From: Ignavigranum ruoffiae
GTDB taxonomy: Bacteria; Bacillota; Bacilli; Lactobacillales; Aerococcaceae
NCBI RefSeq assembly: GCF_900110675.1
Contig: NZ_FOEN01000003.1
Location: 124,001-188,000 of the forward strand
Direction of reading: 5' to 3'
DNA: 64,000 nucleotides
Shown here one piece after another: positions 17,996 through 28,788 of this stretch; positions within the stretch are counted from its first letter, which is position 1; every line of letters begins with the position of its first letter. The position numbers and the translations under genes were made by a program. Below the pieces are notes generated by a model. The model was not told where the DNA came from and did no database searches. It was given only the letters and a program-made list of their open reading frames with translations.

Positions 17996-19513
17996 TTATT
18001 TATTGGCCGTATTAAAGAAGGGAATATCAAACTTTAACCCAGCATTGGTTAAGAATTCCATTTTCTTGAAACTAAGTGTGAGAACAAATGGAACCACCAC
18101 TGCAATTAACATGGCAACAAAGAACATTAACCAATATTGGATTTGAATAACTAGAATCCCTGGCAAACCTCCCACTCCAATCGAATTCGCTTGAATGCCT
18201 ACTGTCGTAGTTAGTAATCCAGCTAGAGCAGATCCAATCATAGCGGCTAGGAAAGGATAAACATATTTCAAGTTCACCCCGAACATGGCTGGTTCAGTGA
18301 CTCCTAAATAAGCTGAGATGGCTGATGGAATGGTAATTTGGGATTCTTCTTCATCTTTCCGACTCATCCACCAGACAGCCAATACCGCCGATCCCTGGGC
18401 AATATTGGATAAAGCAATCATTGGCCATAAGCCAGTAGAACCGCTGTCAGCAATTAATTGGCTATCAATTGCATTCGTCATATGGTGTAAACCAGTGATA
18501 ACCAGTGGAGAATAGAAAGCTCCAAATATCGCACCAAATAACCAGGATAATGGACCTGTTAAACCAGCTAGAACCACACTAGAAATTAGACTACCTAGCC
18601 ACCAACCTACAGGACCCAAGACAGTATGGGCTAAAATAACTGCTGGTAATAAAGAAAGGAAAGGAACCAAAATCATAGAAAGATATTCTGGAATAACTTT
18701 TCGCCAGAATTTCTCTAAATAGCCTAAAGCTAATCCGGCAAACATTGCTGGTAGGACTTGAGCTTGGTAACCAATCATATCTAGCTTGAAGAAACCAAAA
18801 TCCCATTGAGGAACGGTTCCTTCAGCTAAGGCATCAGCAGCCCCATAGGCATTTAAAAGTTGTGGAGAAACTAAGGTAATCCCGAGAACAATTCCTAAAA
18901 TTTGGGTAGTACCTAATTTTCTAGTAACCGCCCAGGTAATCCCAACTGGTAAGAAATGGAAAATAGCTTCCCCAGGTAACCATAAGAATTGGTTTACCCC
19001 ATTCCAGAAAGGTGATACATCGACAATACTGTTGTAAATCGGATCACCATTCGCTGTGGCTTGAGCCACACCATCGACAACTTTTTGACCTAATGCCTCA
19101 AATCCTACACCTTCTAGAATATTTCTGAATCCGAGTATCAAACCACCCACAATAATGGCTGGAATAATTGGTGCAAATATTTCAGCCAAGAAGGTCATCG
19201 CTTTCTGCCACCAAGATTGATTAGATTCAGCAGCCTCTTTTACTTGAGCCTTAGATGTTTCAACAATACCAGAATGTTTCTCAAATTCTTTATAAAAATC
19301 AGCGACTTGGTTACCCACGATTACTTGAAATTGCCCTGCTTGAGTAAAGGTACCTTTTACTGAAGCGAGATTTTCGATGCCATCTACATCTGCTTTGTCT
19401 GGATCATTCAAGGCAAAACGCATCCGCGTTGCGCAGTGAGTAACGGCCTTAATATTCTCCTTACCACCGATTAAAGTGAGCAAATCCTGAGCATCTTTAT
19501 CAAAGTTCGGCAT
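17996..19513 (-). CDS. treB: PTS system trehalose-specific EIIBC component
   Basis: 505 aa. The EIIB domain (about 1-90) has the phosphorylated Cys in AVTHCATRMRFAL near residue 27. The EIIC domain (about 105-495) has about ten helices and the conserved LPVGITWAVTRKLG, FGAFYSPLVITGLHHM and GVTEPAMFGVNLKY segments. No EIIA domain is fused and none is encoded nearby, so EIIA must be supplied in trans, probably by a glucose-type enzyme. First gene of the operon, with a promoter carrying cre and a TreR-type operator. A strong AAAGGAGG precedes the ATG. Confidence 0.92.
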   Translation of the reverse strand: MPNFDKDAQDLLTLIGGKENIKAVTHCATRMRFALNDPDKADVDGIENLASVKGTFTQAGQFQVIVGNQVADFYKEFEKHSGIVETSKAQVKEAAESNQSWWQKAMTFLAEIFAPIIPAIIVGGLILGFRNILEGVGFEALGQKVVDGVAQATANGDPIYNSIVDVSPFWNGVNQFLWLPGEAIFHFLPVGITWAVTRKLGTTQILGIVLGITLVSPQLLNAYGAADALAEGTVPQWDFGFFKLDMIGYQAQVLPAMFAGLALGYLEKFWRKVIPEYLSMILVPFLSLLPAVILAHTVLGPVGWWLGSLISSVVLAGLTGPLSWLFGAIFGAFYSPLVITGLHHMTNAIDSQLIADSGSTGLWPMIALSNIAQGSAVLAVWWMSRKDEEESQITIPSAISAYLGVTEPAMFGVNLKYVYPFLAAMIGSALAGLLTTTVGIQANSIGVGGLPGILVIQIQYWLMFFVAMLIAVVVPFVLTLSFKKMEFLTNAGLKFDIPFFNTANK

Positions 19514-19535
19514 AAATTCTTCCTCCTTTAAGAAC

Positions 19536-19547
19536 TTGTCTATACAA
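19536..19547. promoter_or_regulatory. TreR-type operator
   Basis: TTGTCTATACAA differs by one base from the TTGTATATACAA type palindrome bound by TreR. It lies directly downstream of the treB -10 box. Further TTGTA half-sites follow at about 19549-19560. Confidence 0.6.
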
Positions 19548-19558
19548 CTTGTACTTGT

Positions 19559-19587
19559 AGTATATATTGAAAACGGTTAAATAGCAA
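19559..19587 (-). promoter_or_regulatory. treB: treB promoter
   Basis: On the minus strand TTGCTA (19587-19582) and TATACT (19564-19559) are spaced by 17 bp. The spacer is occupied by a cre-like site. Confidence 0.65.
19568..19581. promoter_or_regulatory. cre (CcpA) site in the treB promoter
   Basis: TGAAAACGGTTAAA fits TGWAANCGNTNWCA with one mismatch, lying exactly between -35 and -10. This position predicts glucose repression through CcpA. Confidence 0.6.
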
Positions 19588-19702
19588 TGAAAGCACTCCC
19601 TTAAATTAAATGATAGATATCATAAGTTAATTTAATACTTTTAATTCTATTTTAATTGTACAACGATAACTTGAGAGCAAAATATATTAAAATCTGGATA
19701 AT

Positions 19703-19775
19703 AAAAAAATACCTAATAGGGATCAATCAGTCCGTTCTTACGTAGAAATATTGACTGAAATCCCATATTAGGTAT
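19703..19775 (-). terminator. terminator of the rpmH-rnpA-yidC-khpB operon
   Basis: A long imperfect stem: ATACCTAAT, GGGAT and TCAGTC pair with GACTGA, ATCCC and ATTAGGTAT. On the minus strand it ends in seven Ts. Confidence 0.8.
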
Positions 19776-19797
19776 GAATGATTCATCGATTTATTGA

Positions 19798-20733
19798 TTA
19801 TTCATTAACATATTCAACTACAAGATAACGATTTGGATCTTTTCCTTCAGAATGCGTCTGAATATGATCAATTTTTGATAGATGAGCATGAATTTGCTTA
19901 CGTTCATAAGCAGGTAAAGAATCTAAAATTACAGGTTGTTTGGTCTTTAATACTTCATCAGCGGTTCTTTTAGCCATCTGTTCCAAAATATTTGCCCGAC
20001 GGTCGCGGTAATCACCAACGTTGAGAGTTACATTTGTGCGGTGGCGATAATGATGATGCAATAAGGTTTGAGCGAGTACTTGCAGAGAATTAATGATTTT
20101 TCCGTGACGCCCAATGATGAGACCTGACTTATCAGTGTCGATATTGAAAATTACTTGATTATTATTTTGTTCAACTTCGATATCCGCATTGGCGCCGTAT
20201 TCTTCAATCACATCGATCAGAAAATTAGCCACAATATGACTCGCTTTATGCAAATCAGGTCCAGTCGTTTCTTTGTCATCTGTTTCATTTTTATCTTGGA
20301 ATGAAGAGCTTGTCTCAATATCCTGATCTAACATCGCTTCATTTTCTTCGAAATCTTCTTCAACTTGCGGATTGACCTCTTCCTCAGACAAGGTACTTTC
20401 GTCAGCTTGTTTTTCATTTTCAGATGAATAAGATTCATTATTTTCTATCACACCAGTTGATTCTGACTGATTTGGCTGAGTAATCGCTGAATTTGGTGTC
20501 TTCTTAGCTTCCATTTCCGCTTCAAGGGCATCTGTTAATTCAGAAAGTGATTGATTATTTTTTCTGCTAATAACAACAACAGCATCTTGTCGACCAAATC
20601 CTAGAAAGCCTTTTTTACCTTCATTAATCACCCGAATTTCGGCTTCTTCGCGTACAATTCCTAAATCTGCCAAACCTTTAGCAATAGCTTCATCTACCGT
20701 TTCTGCATTGATCGTAATACTATGATCTAACAT
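19798..20733 (-). CDS. khpB: RNA-binding protein KhpB/Jag (Jag_N, KH, R3H)
   Basis: 311 aa. The Jag N-terminal domain is at 1-57 (RVINEGKKGFLGFGRQDA). A long Glu/Asp/Ser-rich linker spans about 60-165. The KH domain (about 180-225) has LIIGRHGKIINSLQVL. The R3H domain ends the protein, with PAYERKQIHAHLS. KhpB pairs with KhpA as an RNA-binding complex affecting cell division and elongation in streptococci. It lies 14 bp after yidC. Identity is firm; the acidic linker is longer than in Bacillus SpoIIIJ-associated Jag as far as I can judge. Confidence 0.92.
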   Translation of the reverse strand: MLDHSITINAETVDEAIAKGLADLGIVREEAEIRVINEGKKGFLGFGRQDAVVVISRKNNQSLSELTDALEAEMEAKKTPNSAITQPNQSESTGVIENNESYSSENEKQADESTLSEEEVNPQVEEDFEENEAMLDQDIETSSSFQDKNETDDKETTGPDLHKASHIVANFLIDVIEEYGANADIEVEQNNNQVIFNIDTDKSGLIIGRHGKIINSLQVLAQTLLHHHYRHRTNVTLNVGDYRDRRANILEQMAKRTADEVLKTKQPVILDSLPAYERKQIHAHLSKIDHIQTHSEGKDPNRYLVVEYVNE

Positions 20734-20747
20734 CTATGTTTCCTCCA

Positions 20748-21581
20748 TTATTTTTTATTTTTACCCGTAGCCCGTCTTAATTGGCGTCTCAATTCCCTTT
20801 GACGATCTTTCTCAATTTGAATTTTTTCTTCTCGTTCACGAATAATCTTATAAGGATTATTAAAAATTAAGACTTGAGCCACAGTAAATAAGTTGGTTAC
20901 TACAAAATAAAGACCTAGGGCACTCGGTAGTCCAAAAGCAATCATAAATATAATCACAGGCATAACGTAAGTCATTACCTTATTTGCCGAGTTGGAGCTA
21001 GGTGCCGCCTTCATCATCAAATAAGTCGATAAGAAAGAGAAAACGGCTGCTAGAATAGGTAAAACTAAGTAAGGATCTCGTTGACCTAAATTCATCCACA
21101 AGAAATGACCTTGACGTAAGATTTCCGTTCTTTGAATGGTTTGATAAAGGGCAATCATCACTGGGAATTGAACTAGCAAAGGAAGACAACCCGCGAATTG
21201 ATTCACACCGCGTTTCTCCATCAGCGCAGATTGTTCTTCTTGTAATTGTTCCATAGAATGACGATCTTTATTAGGGTACTTTGCTTTGATAGCGTCGAGT
21301 TCTGGTTGGATTTCTTGTAATTTACGTTGAGATTTCATTTGCATATTATTTAAAGGAATTAATAAGATACGAATCAATAAAGTAAATAAAATAATTCCGA
21401 TGGCGTACTGATTAGCGAACAAACTCGATAACCAAAGAATAAATTGGGATAGGGGTTGAATAATATAAATATCCCAGAGACTTGACCCAGCTTGCCCGGT
21501 ACCCTGTTGACTACATCCACTTAATAATAACATACTTGAGAGGATCAGAATCTTTTTATAATGACGTTGAATGTGCTGCAT
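20748..21581 (-). CDS. yidC: membrane protein insertase YidC/Oxa1
   Basis: 277 aa. It begins with a lipoprotein signal ending LLLSGCSQQ, as in Gram-positive YidC. About five membrane helices follow. Conserved Oxa1 features are IILFTLLIRILLIPLNNMQMKS with the hydrophilic-groove Arg, then a charged cytosolic loop, and FPVMIALYQTI. The basic C-terminal tail suits ribosome interaction. It lies between rnpA (16 bp) and khpB (14 bp). TAGGAGG precedes the ATG. Confidence 0.94.
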   Translation of the reverse strand: MQHIQRHYKKILILSSMLLLSGCSQQGTGQAGSSLWDIYIIQPLSQFILWLSSLFANQYAIGIILFTLLIRILLIPLNNMQMKSQRKLQEIQPELDAIKAKYPNKDRHSMEQLQEEQSALMEKRGVNQFAGCLPLLVQFPVMIALYQTIQRTEILRQGHFLWMNLGQRDPYLVLPILAAVFSFLSTYLMMKAAPSSNSANKVMTYVMPVIIFMIAFGLPSALGLYFVVTNLFTVAQVLIFNNPYKIIREREEKIQIEKDRQRELRRQLRRATGKNKK

Positions 21582-21597
21582 GGAGCCCTCCTAAAAT

Positions 21598-21945
21598 CTA
21601 TTTAATAATCTTTGCTAATTTCATGACATGAATAATTGAATGCTTAACTTGCTCCATATTTTTATCACGAATATCTGGTCGAGCAATTAATAAAAAATCA
21701 AGCTCCTGATCAATCTGGTCTTCTAATTCTAATAAGGCTTGGCGAATATATCTTTTCACTTGATTTCTTTTGACCGCGTTTCCAATTTTCTTTCCCACAG
21801 ATATTCCTACTCGAAAATGTTTTTGATCTGGTTTCGTAAAAACATAGAGCACAAGTTGGCGATTAGCCACTGACTTTCCTTCATGAAATACTTTTTGAAA
21901 ATCATATTCACTTTTTACCCGATATTTTTTTTTAATACCATCCAC
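21598..21945 (-). CDS. rnpA: ribonuclease P protein component
   Basis: 115 aa, basic. The RNR-type motif is in RVGISVGKKIGNAVKRNQVKRYIRQA, and the N-terminus YRVKSEYDFQKVFHEGKS is typical. It binds RNase P RNA for tRNA 5' maturation. It lies 117 bp downstream of rpmH behind a hairpin. The AGGTGG site abuts the first ATG closely, so the start may be slightly off. Confidence 0.93.
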   Translation of the reverse strand: MDGIKKKYRVKSEYDFQKVFHEGKSVANRQLVLYVFTKPDQKHFRVGISVGKKIGNAVKRNQVKRYIRQALLELEDQIDQELDFLLIARPDIRDKNMEQVKHSIIHVMKLAKIIK

Positions 21946-22030
21946 CTACTTTATTGCCACTGACTTCTTATTATTATAGCGAATATTCATACAAATTAAA
22001 AACAGAATTCAATGATTTTTACACAAAATA

Positions 22031-22058
22031 AAAAGGCTCCCGAGTTTCGGAAACCTAA
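22031..22058 (-). terminator. hairpin between rpmH and rnpA
   Basis: On the minus strand AGG-TTT-CCGA pairs with TCGG-GAG-CCT, followed by TTTTTATTTT. It is probably a partial terminator that makes rpmH more abundant than rnpA. Confidence 0.55.
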
Positions 22059-22062
22059 AAAA

Positions 22063-22197
22063 TTATGCAGATAATGATTTTCTACCTTTTAAGCGACGTT
22101 TTCTTAAAACGCGACGGCCGTTTTTAGTGCTCATTCTTTTACGGAATCCATGAACTTTTTTACGAGTGCGTTTTTTTGGTTGATAAGTTCTTTTCAC
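22063..22197 (-). CDS. rpmH: 50S ribosomal protein L34
   Basis: 44 aa: [20 protein letters not shown], then a basic tail ending GRKSLSA. Full family length. It starts with GTG after GTAAGG. First gene of the rpmH-rnpA-yidC-khpB unit, transcribed away from dnaA, as in most Firmicutes origins. Confidence 0.97.
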   Translation of the reverse strand: MKRTYQPKKRTRKKVHGFRKRMSTKNGRRVLRKRRLKGRKSLSA

Positions 22198-22248
22198 TTG
22201 CCTTACATCCCTTCTATAATAAGTTTATTTTATGTCCAATACCAAAAT

Positions 22249-22277
22249 ATTCTAAAGAATTTAAGAGAAATTGTCAA
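22249..22277 (-). promoter_or_regulatory. rpmH: rpmH promoter
   Basis: On the minus strand a perfect TTGACA and TAGAAT are spaced by 17 bp. It lies inside the origin region, next to the DnaA box at 22309-22317. Confidence 0.75.
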
Positions 22278-22299
22278 GAATCAAATAAATTTTTAGAGA

Positions 22300-22590
22300 A
22301 AATATTTTTTATCCACAGGTCCTGTCAATATGTGGAATGGTTCTTTATCATTCAACATTAAAATATATTACTTATTAACAAAGACACAGGATGTTAATAT
22401 AATACTTTTTTAACCACAAATTCTGTGGATAAGTCCAATAAAACCGATTAAAATCGCATTTTTTTATGAACAAGCGAAATGATTTTTTATCTATCCACTA
22501 ACTTATCCACAATTATTATCATAATGTGCATAAGTCTACTGTTTATTTGTTTAAAACCTTGCTTTATAAATTAACTTGTGGATAAGTCAA
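22300..22590. other. oriC, upstream DnaA-box cluster (rpmH-dnaA gap)
   Basis: Perfect TTATCCACA boxes are at 22309-22317 and 22503-22511 (plus), and at 22424-22432 and 22577-22585 (minus, TGTGGATAA). Near matches are TTAACCACA at 22410-22418, CTATCCACT at 22491-22499 and the TTATGCACA form (minus) at 22525-22533. The intervening DNA is very AT-rich. Gene orientation flips here. Confidence 0.9.
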
Positions 22591-22603
22591 AATATGTTAC
22601 AAT
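22576..22603 (+). promoter_or_regulatory. dnaA: dnaA promoter overlapping a DnaA box
   Basis: TTGTGG (22576-22581), 16-bp spacer and extended -10 TGtTACAAT (TACAAT at 22598-22603). The DnaA box 22577-22585 covers the -35, which suggests autorepression. Confidence 0.6.
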
Positions 22604-22650
22604 TAACTTATTATTTCAGTTCATTTAAATTTGGTAAAAGAGGTGACTTC

Positions 22651-23982
22651 ATGGAAGAGAAAGACCAGTTTTGGCAAGAAATGACTGAATATCTCCGCCA
22701 ACTCCTCTCTGAGAATGCTTACAAAAATTGGGTCGAACCCATATATCCTCTACGTATGGGGAATCAAGCCATCTCATTAGCTGTTCCTAATGATCTCACT
22801 AAGACATATTGGGAAAGACATTTGGCTGGTTATATACTGCAGCATTCACTTAATAAATATGGGGTAGAATATCAACCCACTTTTATGATAGTTCAAGATC
22901 AAGGACCTGCCCCCACTGCTTATAATCAGGTAAATAAAGCGAATCGGCCAGCCTATTTTTCTGATACTTCACTTAATCCCAATTATACTTTTGATAATTT
23001 TGTCATTGGGGAAGATAATAAAATGGCAAGTGGAGCAGCACAAGCTGTCGTTGAATATCCTGCCACTCTTTATAATCCTTTCCTTATATATGGTGGCGTT
23101 GGATTAGGAAAGACGCACCTGATGCAAGCCATTGGTAATGAGATTAAAAGAAATAATCCCAGTGCTAGAATCAAATATGCTACCAGTGAAGCTTTTGTTA
23201 ATGACTTTATTACGAGTATTCAAAATGGATCGCAAAATGAATTTCGTGAAATGTACCGAAATGTTGACGTCCTATTGATTGATGATATTCAATTTCTATC
23301 TAATAAAGGGAAAACCCAAGAAGAATTCTTCCACACTTTTAATGTCCTTTATAATAATCGTAAACAGATCGTACTAACCTCGGATCGACTCCCTAATAAT
23401 ATTGATAATTTGGAAGACCGATTAATTAGTCGCTTTAAATGGGGATTATCCACAGATATTACTCCACCTGACTTAGAAACGCGGATTGCTATCTTAAGAA
23501 AAAAAGCAGCCAATGAACACCTAGATATTTCCTCTGAAACTTTAACCTATATCGCCAATAATATTGATTCAAATATTCGTGAACTTGAAGGCGCATTGGT
23601 GCGTGTCATAGCTTTTGCTGCAATTAATGGTCAAGAAATAACTACAGATCTTGCCGCTCAAGCTTTAAAAAATATTGTTGATCAACAAGACGATCGGCCA
23701 CTAACTTGCGAGCGAATTATTAATGAAGTTGCTCATTTCTATACAGTGACTAATAAAGAAATTAAAGGTAAGAAACGCATCAAAGAGATTGTCGTCCCCC
23801 GCCAAATTGCCATGTATTTGAGTCGTGAACTTACTAATCTCTCTTTTCCAAAAATAGGAGAAGAATTTGGTAATAAAAATCATACAACCGTGATTCATGC
23901 CTATGAAAAAATTTCAACTAACTTAAAAACAGATGCCTCTTTACAAGAAGAAATCCAACAACTAAAAGATCGACTAAAATAA
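22651..23982 (+). CDS. dnaA: chromosomal replication initiator DnaA
   Basis: 443 aa from ATG MEEKDQFWQE with AAAAGAGGTG upstream; a longer frame to 22576 runs through the promoter and is rejected. Domain I is at 1-85, then a linker. The AAA+ domain has Walker A GGVGLGKTH, Walker B LLIDDIQF and sensor LTSDRLPN. Domain IV ends with the box-recognition helix-turn-helix GNKNHTTVIHAYEKI. The usual signature is (R/K)DHTTV; Asn replaces the Asp here, a minor oddity that may be lineage-specific. Followed by the downstream half of the origin. Confidence 0.97.
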   Translation: MEEKDQFWQEMTEYLRQLLSENAYKNWVEPIYPLRMGNQAISLAVPNDLTKTYWERHLAGYILQHSLNKYGVEYQPTFMIVQDQGPAPTAYNQVNKANRPAYFSDTSLNPNYTFDNFVIGEDNKMASGAAQAVVEYPATLYNPFLIYGGVGLGKTHLMQAIGNEIKRNNPSARIKYATSEAFVNDFITSIQNGSQNEFREMYRNVDVLLIDDIQFLSNKGKTQEEFFHTFNVLYNNRKQIVLTSDRLPNNIDNLEDRLISRFKWGLSTDITPPDLETRIAILRKKAANEHLDISSETLTYIANNIDSNIRELEGALVRVIAFAAINGQEITTDLAAQALKNIVDQQDDRPLTCERIINEVAHFYTVTNKEIKGKKRIKEIVVPRQIAMYLSRELTNLSFPKIGEEFGNKNHTTVIHAYEKISTNLKTDASLQEEIQQLKDRLK

Positions 23983-24143
23983 GCTTGTTGATAAAATCGC
24001 AACTCATCAAGGACTTATTGACATGGTCTTACACAAGATAAAGCCTGAGTAAATACTGTTTCATTCATTTTTACACAGAATCCACACCTCCTACTACTAA
24101 GACTTATTTATATAAAATATATTAATTAATAAAGGAGCTTATT
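23983..24143. other. oriC, dnaA-dnaN gap with basal unwinding element
   Basis: Two DnaA-like boxes lie in tandem: TTTTACACA (24069-24077) and GAATCCACA (24078-24086). A 4-bp CCTC spacer follows, then three CTA triplets (24091-24099), the top-strand form of DnaA-trios, and an AT-only-like tract (24104-24131). This is the order described for the Bacillus unwinding element. A weaker TGTTGATAA box is at 23986-23994. Unwinding probably starts here, just before dnaN. Confidence 0.75.
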
Positions 24144-25301
24144 ATGAAATTTACAATCCATCGACAATCGTTTATGAATCAACTTGCCAATGTCACCAGA
24201 GCTGTTCCAGTAAAAGCAACGATTCCTGTCTTAACTGGAATTAAAATAGTGGCCCAAGAAGATGGAATTACTTTAATCGGCTCAGATGCAGAAATTTCCA
24301 TCGAAGCTTTCCTAAATATCCAAGATGAAGCCTATCAATTAGAAATTATTGAACCAGGTTCTATCGTGGTAACTGCTCGGTTATTTAGCGAGATAATTAA
24401 AAAATTACCAACTGATATTATTACCATTGAAACCGATGAACAATACTTATTAACAATACGTTCTGGTCAAGCCGTATTTAATTTAAATGGAATTGATGGA
24501 CAAAGTTACCCTCACTTACCAGAAATCGTAGCAGAATCAACACTTGAATTACCTACCTTACTTTTCCGTGATTTGATTAATCAAACAATCTTTTCTGCGT
24601 CTAACCAAGAAAGTCGTCCAGTATTAACGGGATTACACCTAAGCTCTAGCGATCATTTCTTATCTGGGGTGGCTACGGATAGTCATCGATTAAGTCGGCG
24701 AATGATTCCGGTTAAATATTCTCAAGAGGAATTAAATTTTGAATCCATAAACATTCCTAAGAAAACTGTCCAAGAATTATCCAGAATTATCGAAGACGAA
24801 GATCAGTTGAAGATGATGGTAGCCGATAAACAAGTAATCTTTACCATGGATAATTTAGTGATTTATTCACGCTTATTGGAAGGAAATTACCCAGATACGA
24901 ATCGTCTCATTCCTCAAGACCATCAGACAGAAATCGTTGTGGATTCACAAGAATTCTTAGCTGCAATCGAACGGGCAAGTCTAATGTCTCATCAGGGTAA
25001 GAATAATGTCGTCCAATTAGATATCAATGACCAAAAAGTGGAATTGTTGGTTAATTCCAATGAACGTGGCCAAGCTTCAGAAATTATTGAAGTTAAATCG
25101 GCTGAAGGCGATGATTTAAAGATTTCTTTCAATCCTGACTACATGAAAGATGCTTTAAAATCCTTTGGTCCGATTGATATTCATATTGGTTTCCAAACTC
25201 CGGTTCGTCCGCTTCTGCTTACCCCAGCTGAGAAGAATGAGAATGAGAGCGCTAATAATCAACTTCTTCAATTATTGACCCCAATTCGGACACATTACTA
25301 A
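24144..25301 (+). CDS. dnaN: DNA polymerase III beta subunit (sliding clamp)
   Basis: 385 aa, three clamp subdomains of about 125 residues. Typical blocks are the N-terminus MKFTIHRQSFMNQL, LTGLHLSSSDHFLSGVATDSHRL, NYPDTNRLIP and the end LLTPIRTHY, matching the LLxPxRxH clamp tail. AAAGGAGC precedes the ATG. Terminated by a strong hairpin. Confidence 0.97.
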   Translation: MKFTIHRQSFMNQLANVTRAVPVKATIPVLTGIKIVAQEDGITLIGSDAEISIEAFLNIQDEAYQLEIIEPGSIVVTARLFSEIIKKLPTDIITIETDEQYLLTIRSGQAVFNLNGIDGQSYPHLPEIVAESTLELPTLLFRDLINQTIFSASNQESRPVLTGLHLSSSDHFLSGVATDSHRLSRRMIPVKYSQEELNFESINIPKKTVQELSRIIEDEDQLKMMVADKQVIFTMDNLVIYSRLLEGNYPDTNRLIPQDHQTEIVVDSQEFLAAIERASLMSHQGKNNVVQLDINDQKVELLVNSNERGQASEIIEVKSAEGDDLKISFNPDYMKDALKSFGPIDIHIGFQTPVRPLLLTPAEKNENESANNQLLQLLTPIRTHY

Positions 25302-25316
25302 TCTAAAATTTAAAGA

Positions 25317-25349
25317 AAAAAAGGCCTTTTTAGGCCTTTTTTATTTTTT
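25317..25349 (+). terminator. dnaN terminator
   Basis: AAAAAAGGCCT and AGGCCTTTTTT form an 11-bp stem with a 4-nt loop and a T tract. Confidence 0.9.
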
Positions 25350-25409
25350 AGGGATTTTTACCAAGTTTGCTTTGTAAGACTTATAAAGTGATTTATTTTT
25401 GGTTATGGT

Positions 25410-25438
25410 TTGTGAATGATTGTAATATTGGGTATAAT
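25410..25438 (+). promoter_or_regulatory. promoter of rlbA-recF-gyrBA
   Basis: TTGTGA, 17-bp spacer, TATAAT (25433-25438), 27 bp before the rlbA start. Confidence 0.7.
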
Positions 25439-25464
25439 ATAAGTAAAGAAAGGGTGGGTGAATT

Positions 25465-25698
25465 ATGGAATCAATCCAACAATCATTAAGTCAGCCATAT
25501 ATTAATTTGGGACAACTATTAAAGCAGCATGACATCATTTCTAGTGGTGGTATGGCGAAATGGTATTTACAAACCTACCCTGTCTATGTCAACGGCCAAC
25601 TTGAGAATCGACGTGGCAGAAAATTATATGTCGACGATCTTATTGAATTGCCAGAAGAAGATTTAAAGATTCTTCTGACTAACCATGAAACTGAGTGA
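25465..25698 (+). CDS. rlbA: S4-domain protein YaaA/RlbA
   Basis: 77 aa S4-like RNA-binding protein, always between dnaN and recF in Firmicutes. Conserved features are INLGQLLKQHDIISSGGMAKWYL and VNGQLENRRGRKLYVDDLIEL. Thought to act in ribosome or RNA metabolism. AAAGGGTGGG precedes the ATG; the stop overlaps the GTG alternative start of recF. Confidence 0.9.
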   Translation: MESIQQSLSQPYINLGQLLKQHDIISSGGMAKWYLQTYPVYVNGQLENRRGRKLYVDDLIELPEEDLKILLTNHETE

Positions 25699-25706
25699 TC
25701 TTTTCA

Positions 25707-28762
<3,056 letters not shown>

Positions 28763-28788
28763 TTTATTCTAGTTGAAAGGAGTAAATC

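Noticed and set aside
22576-23982. Longer dnaA frame starting with TTG at 22576
   Set aside because: It starts inside a DnaA box and the promoter; ATG 22651 has a ribosome site and the usual N-terminus.
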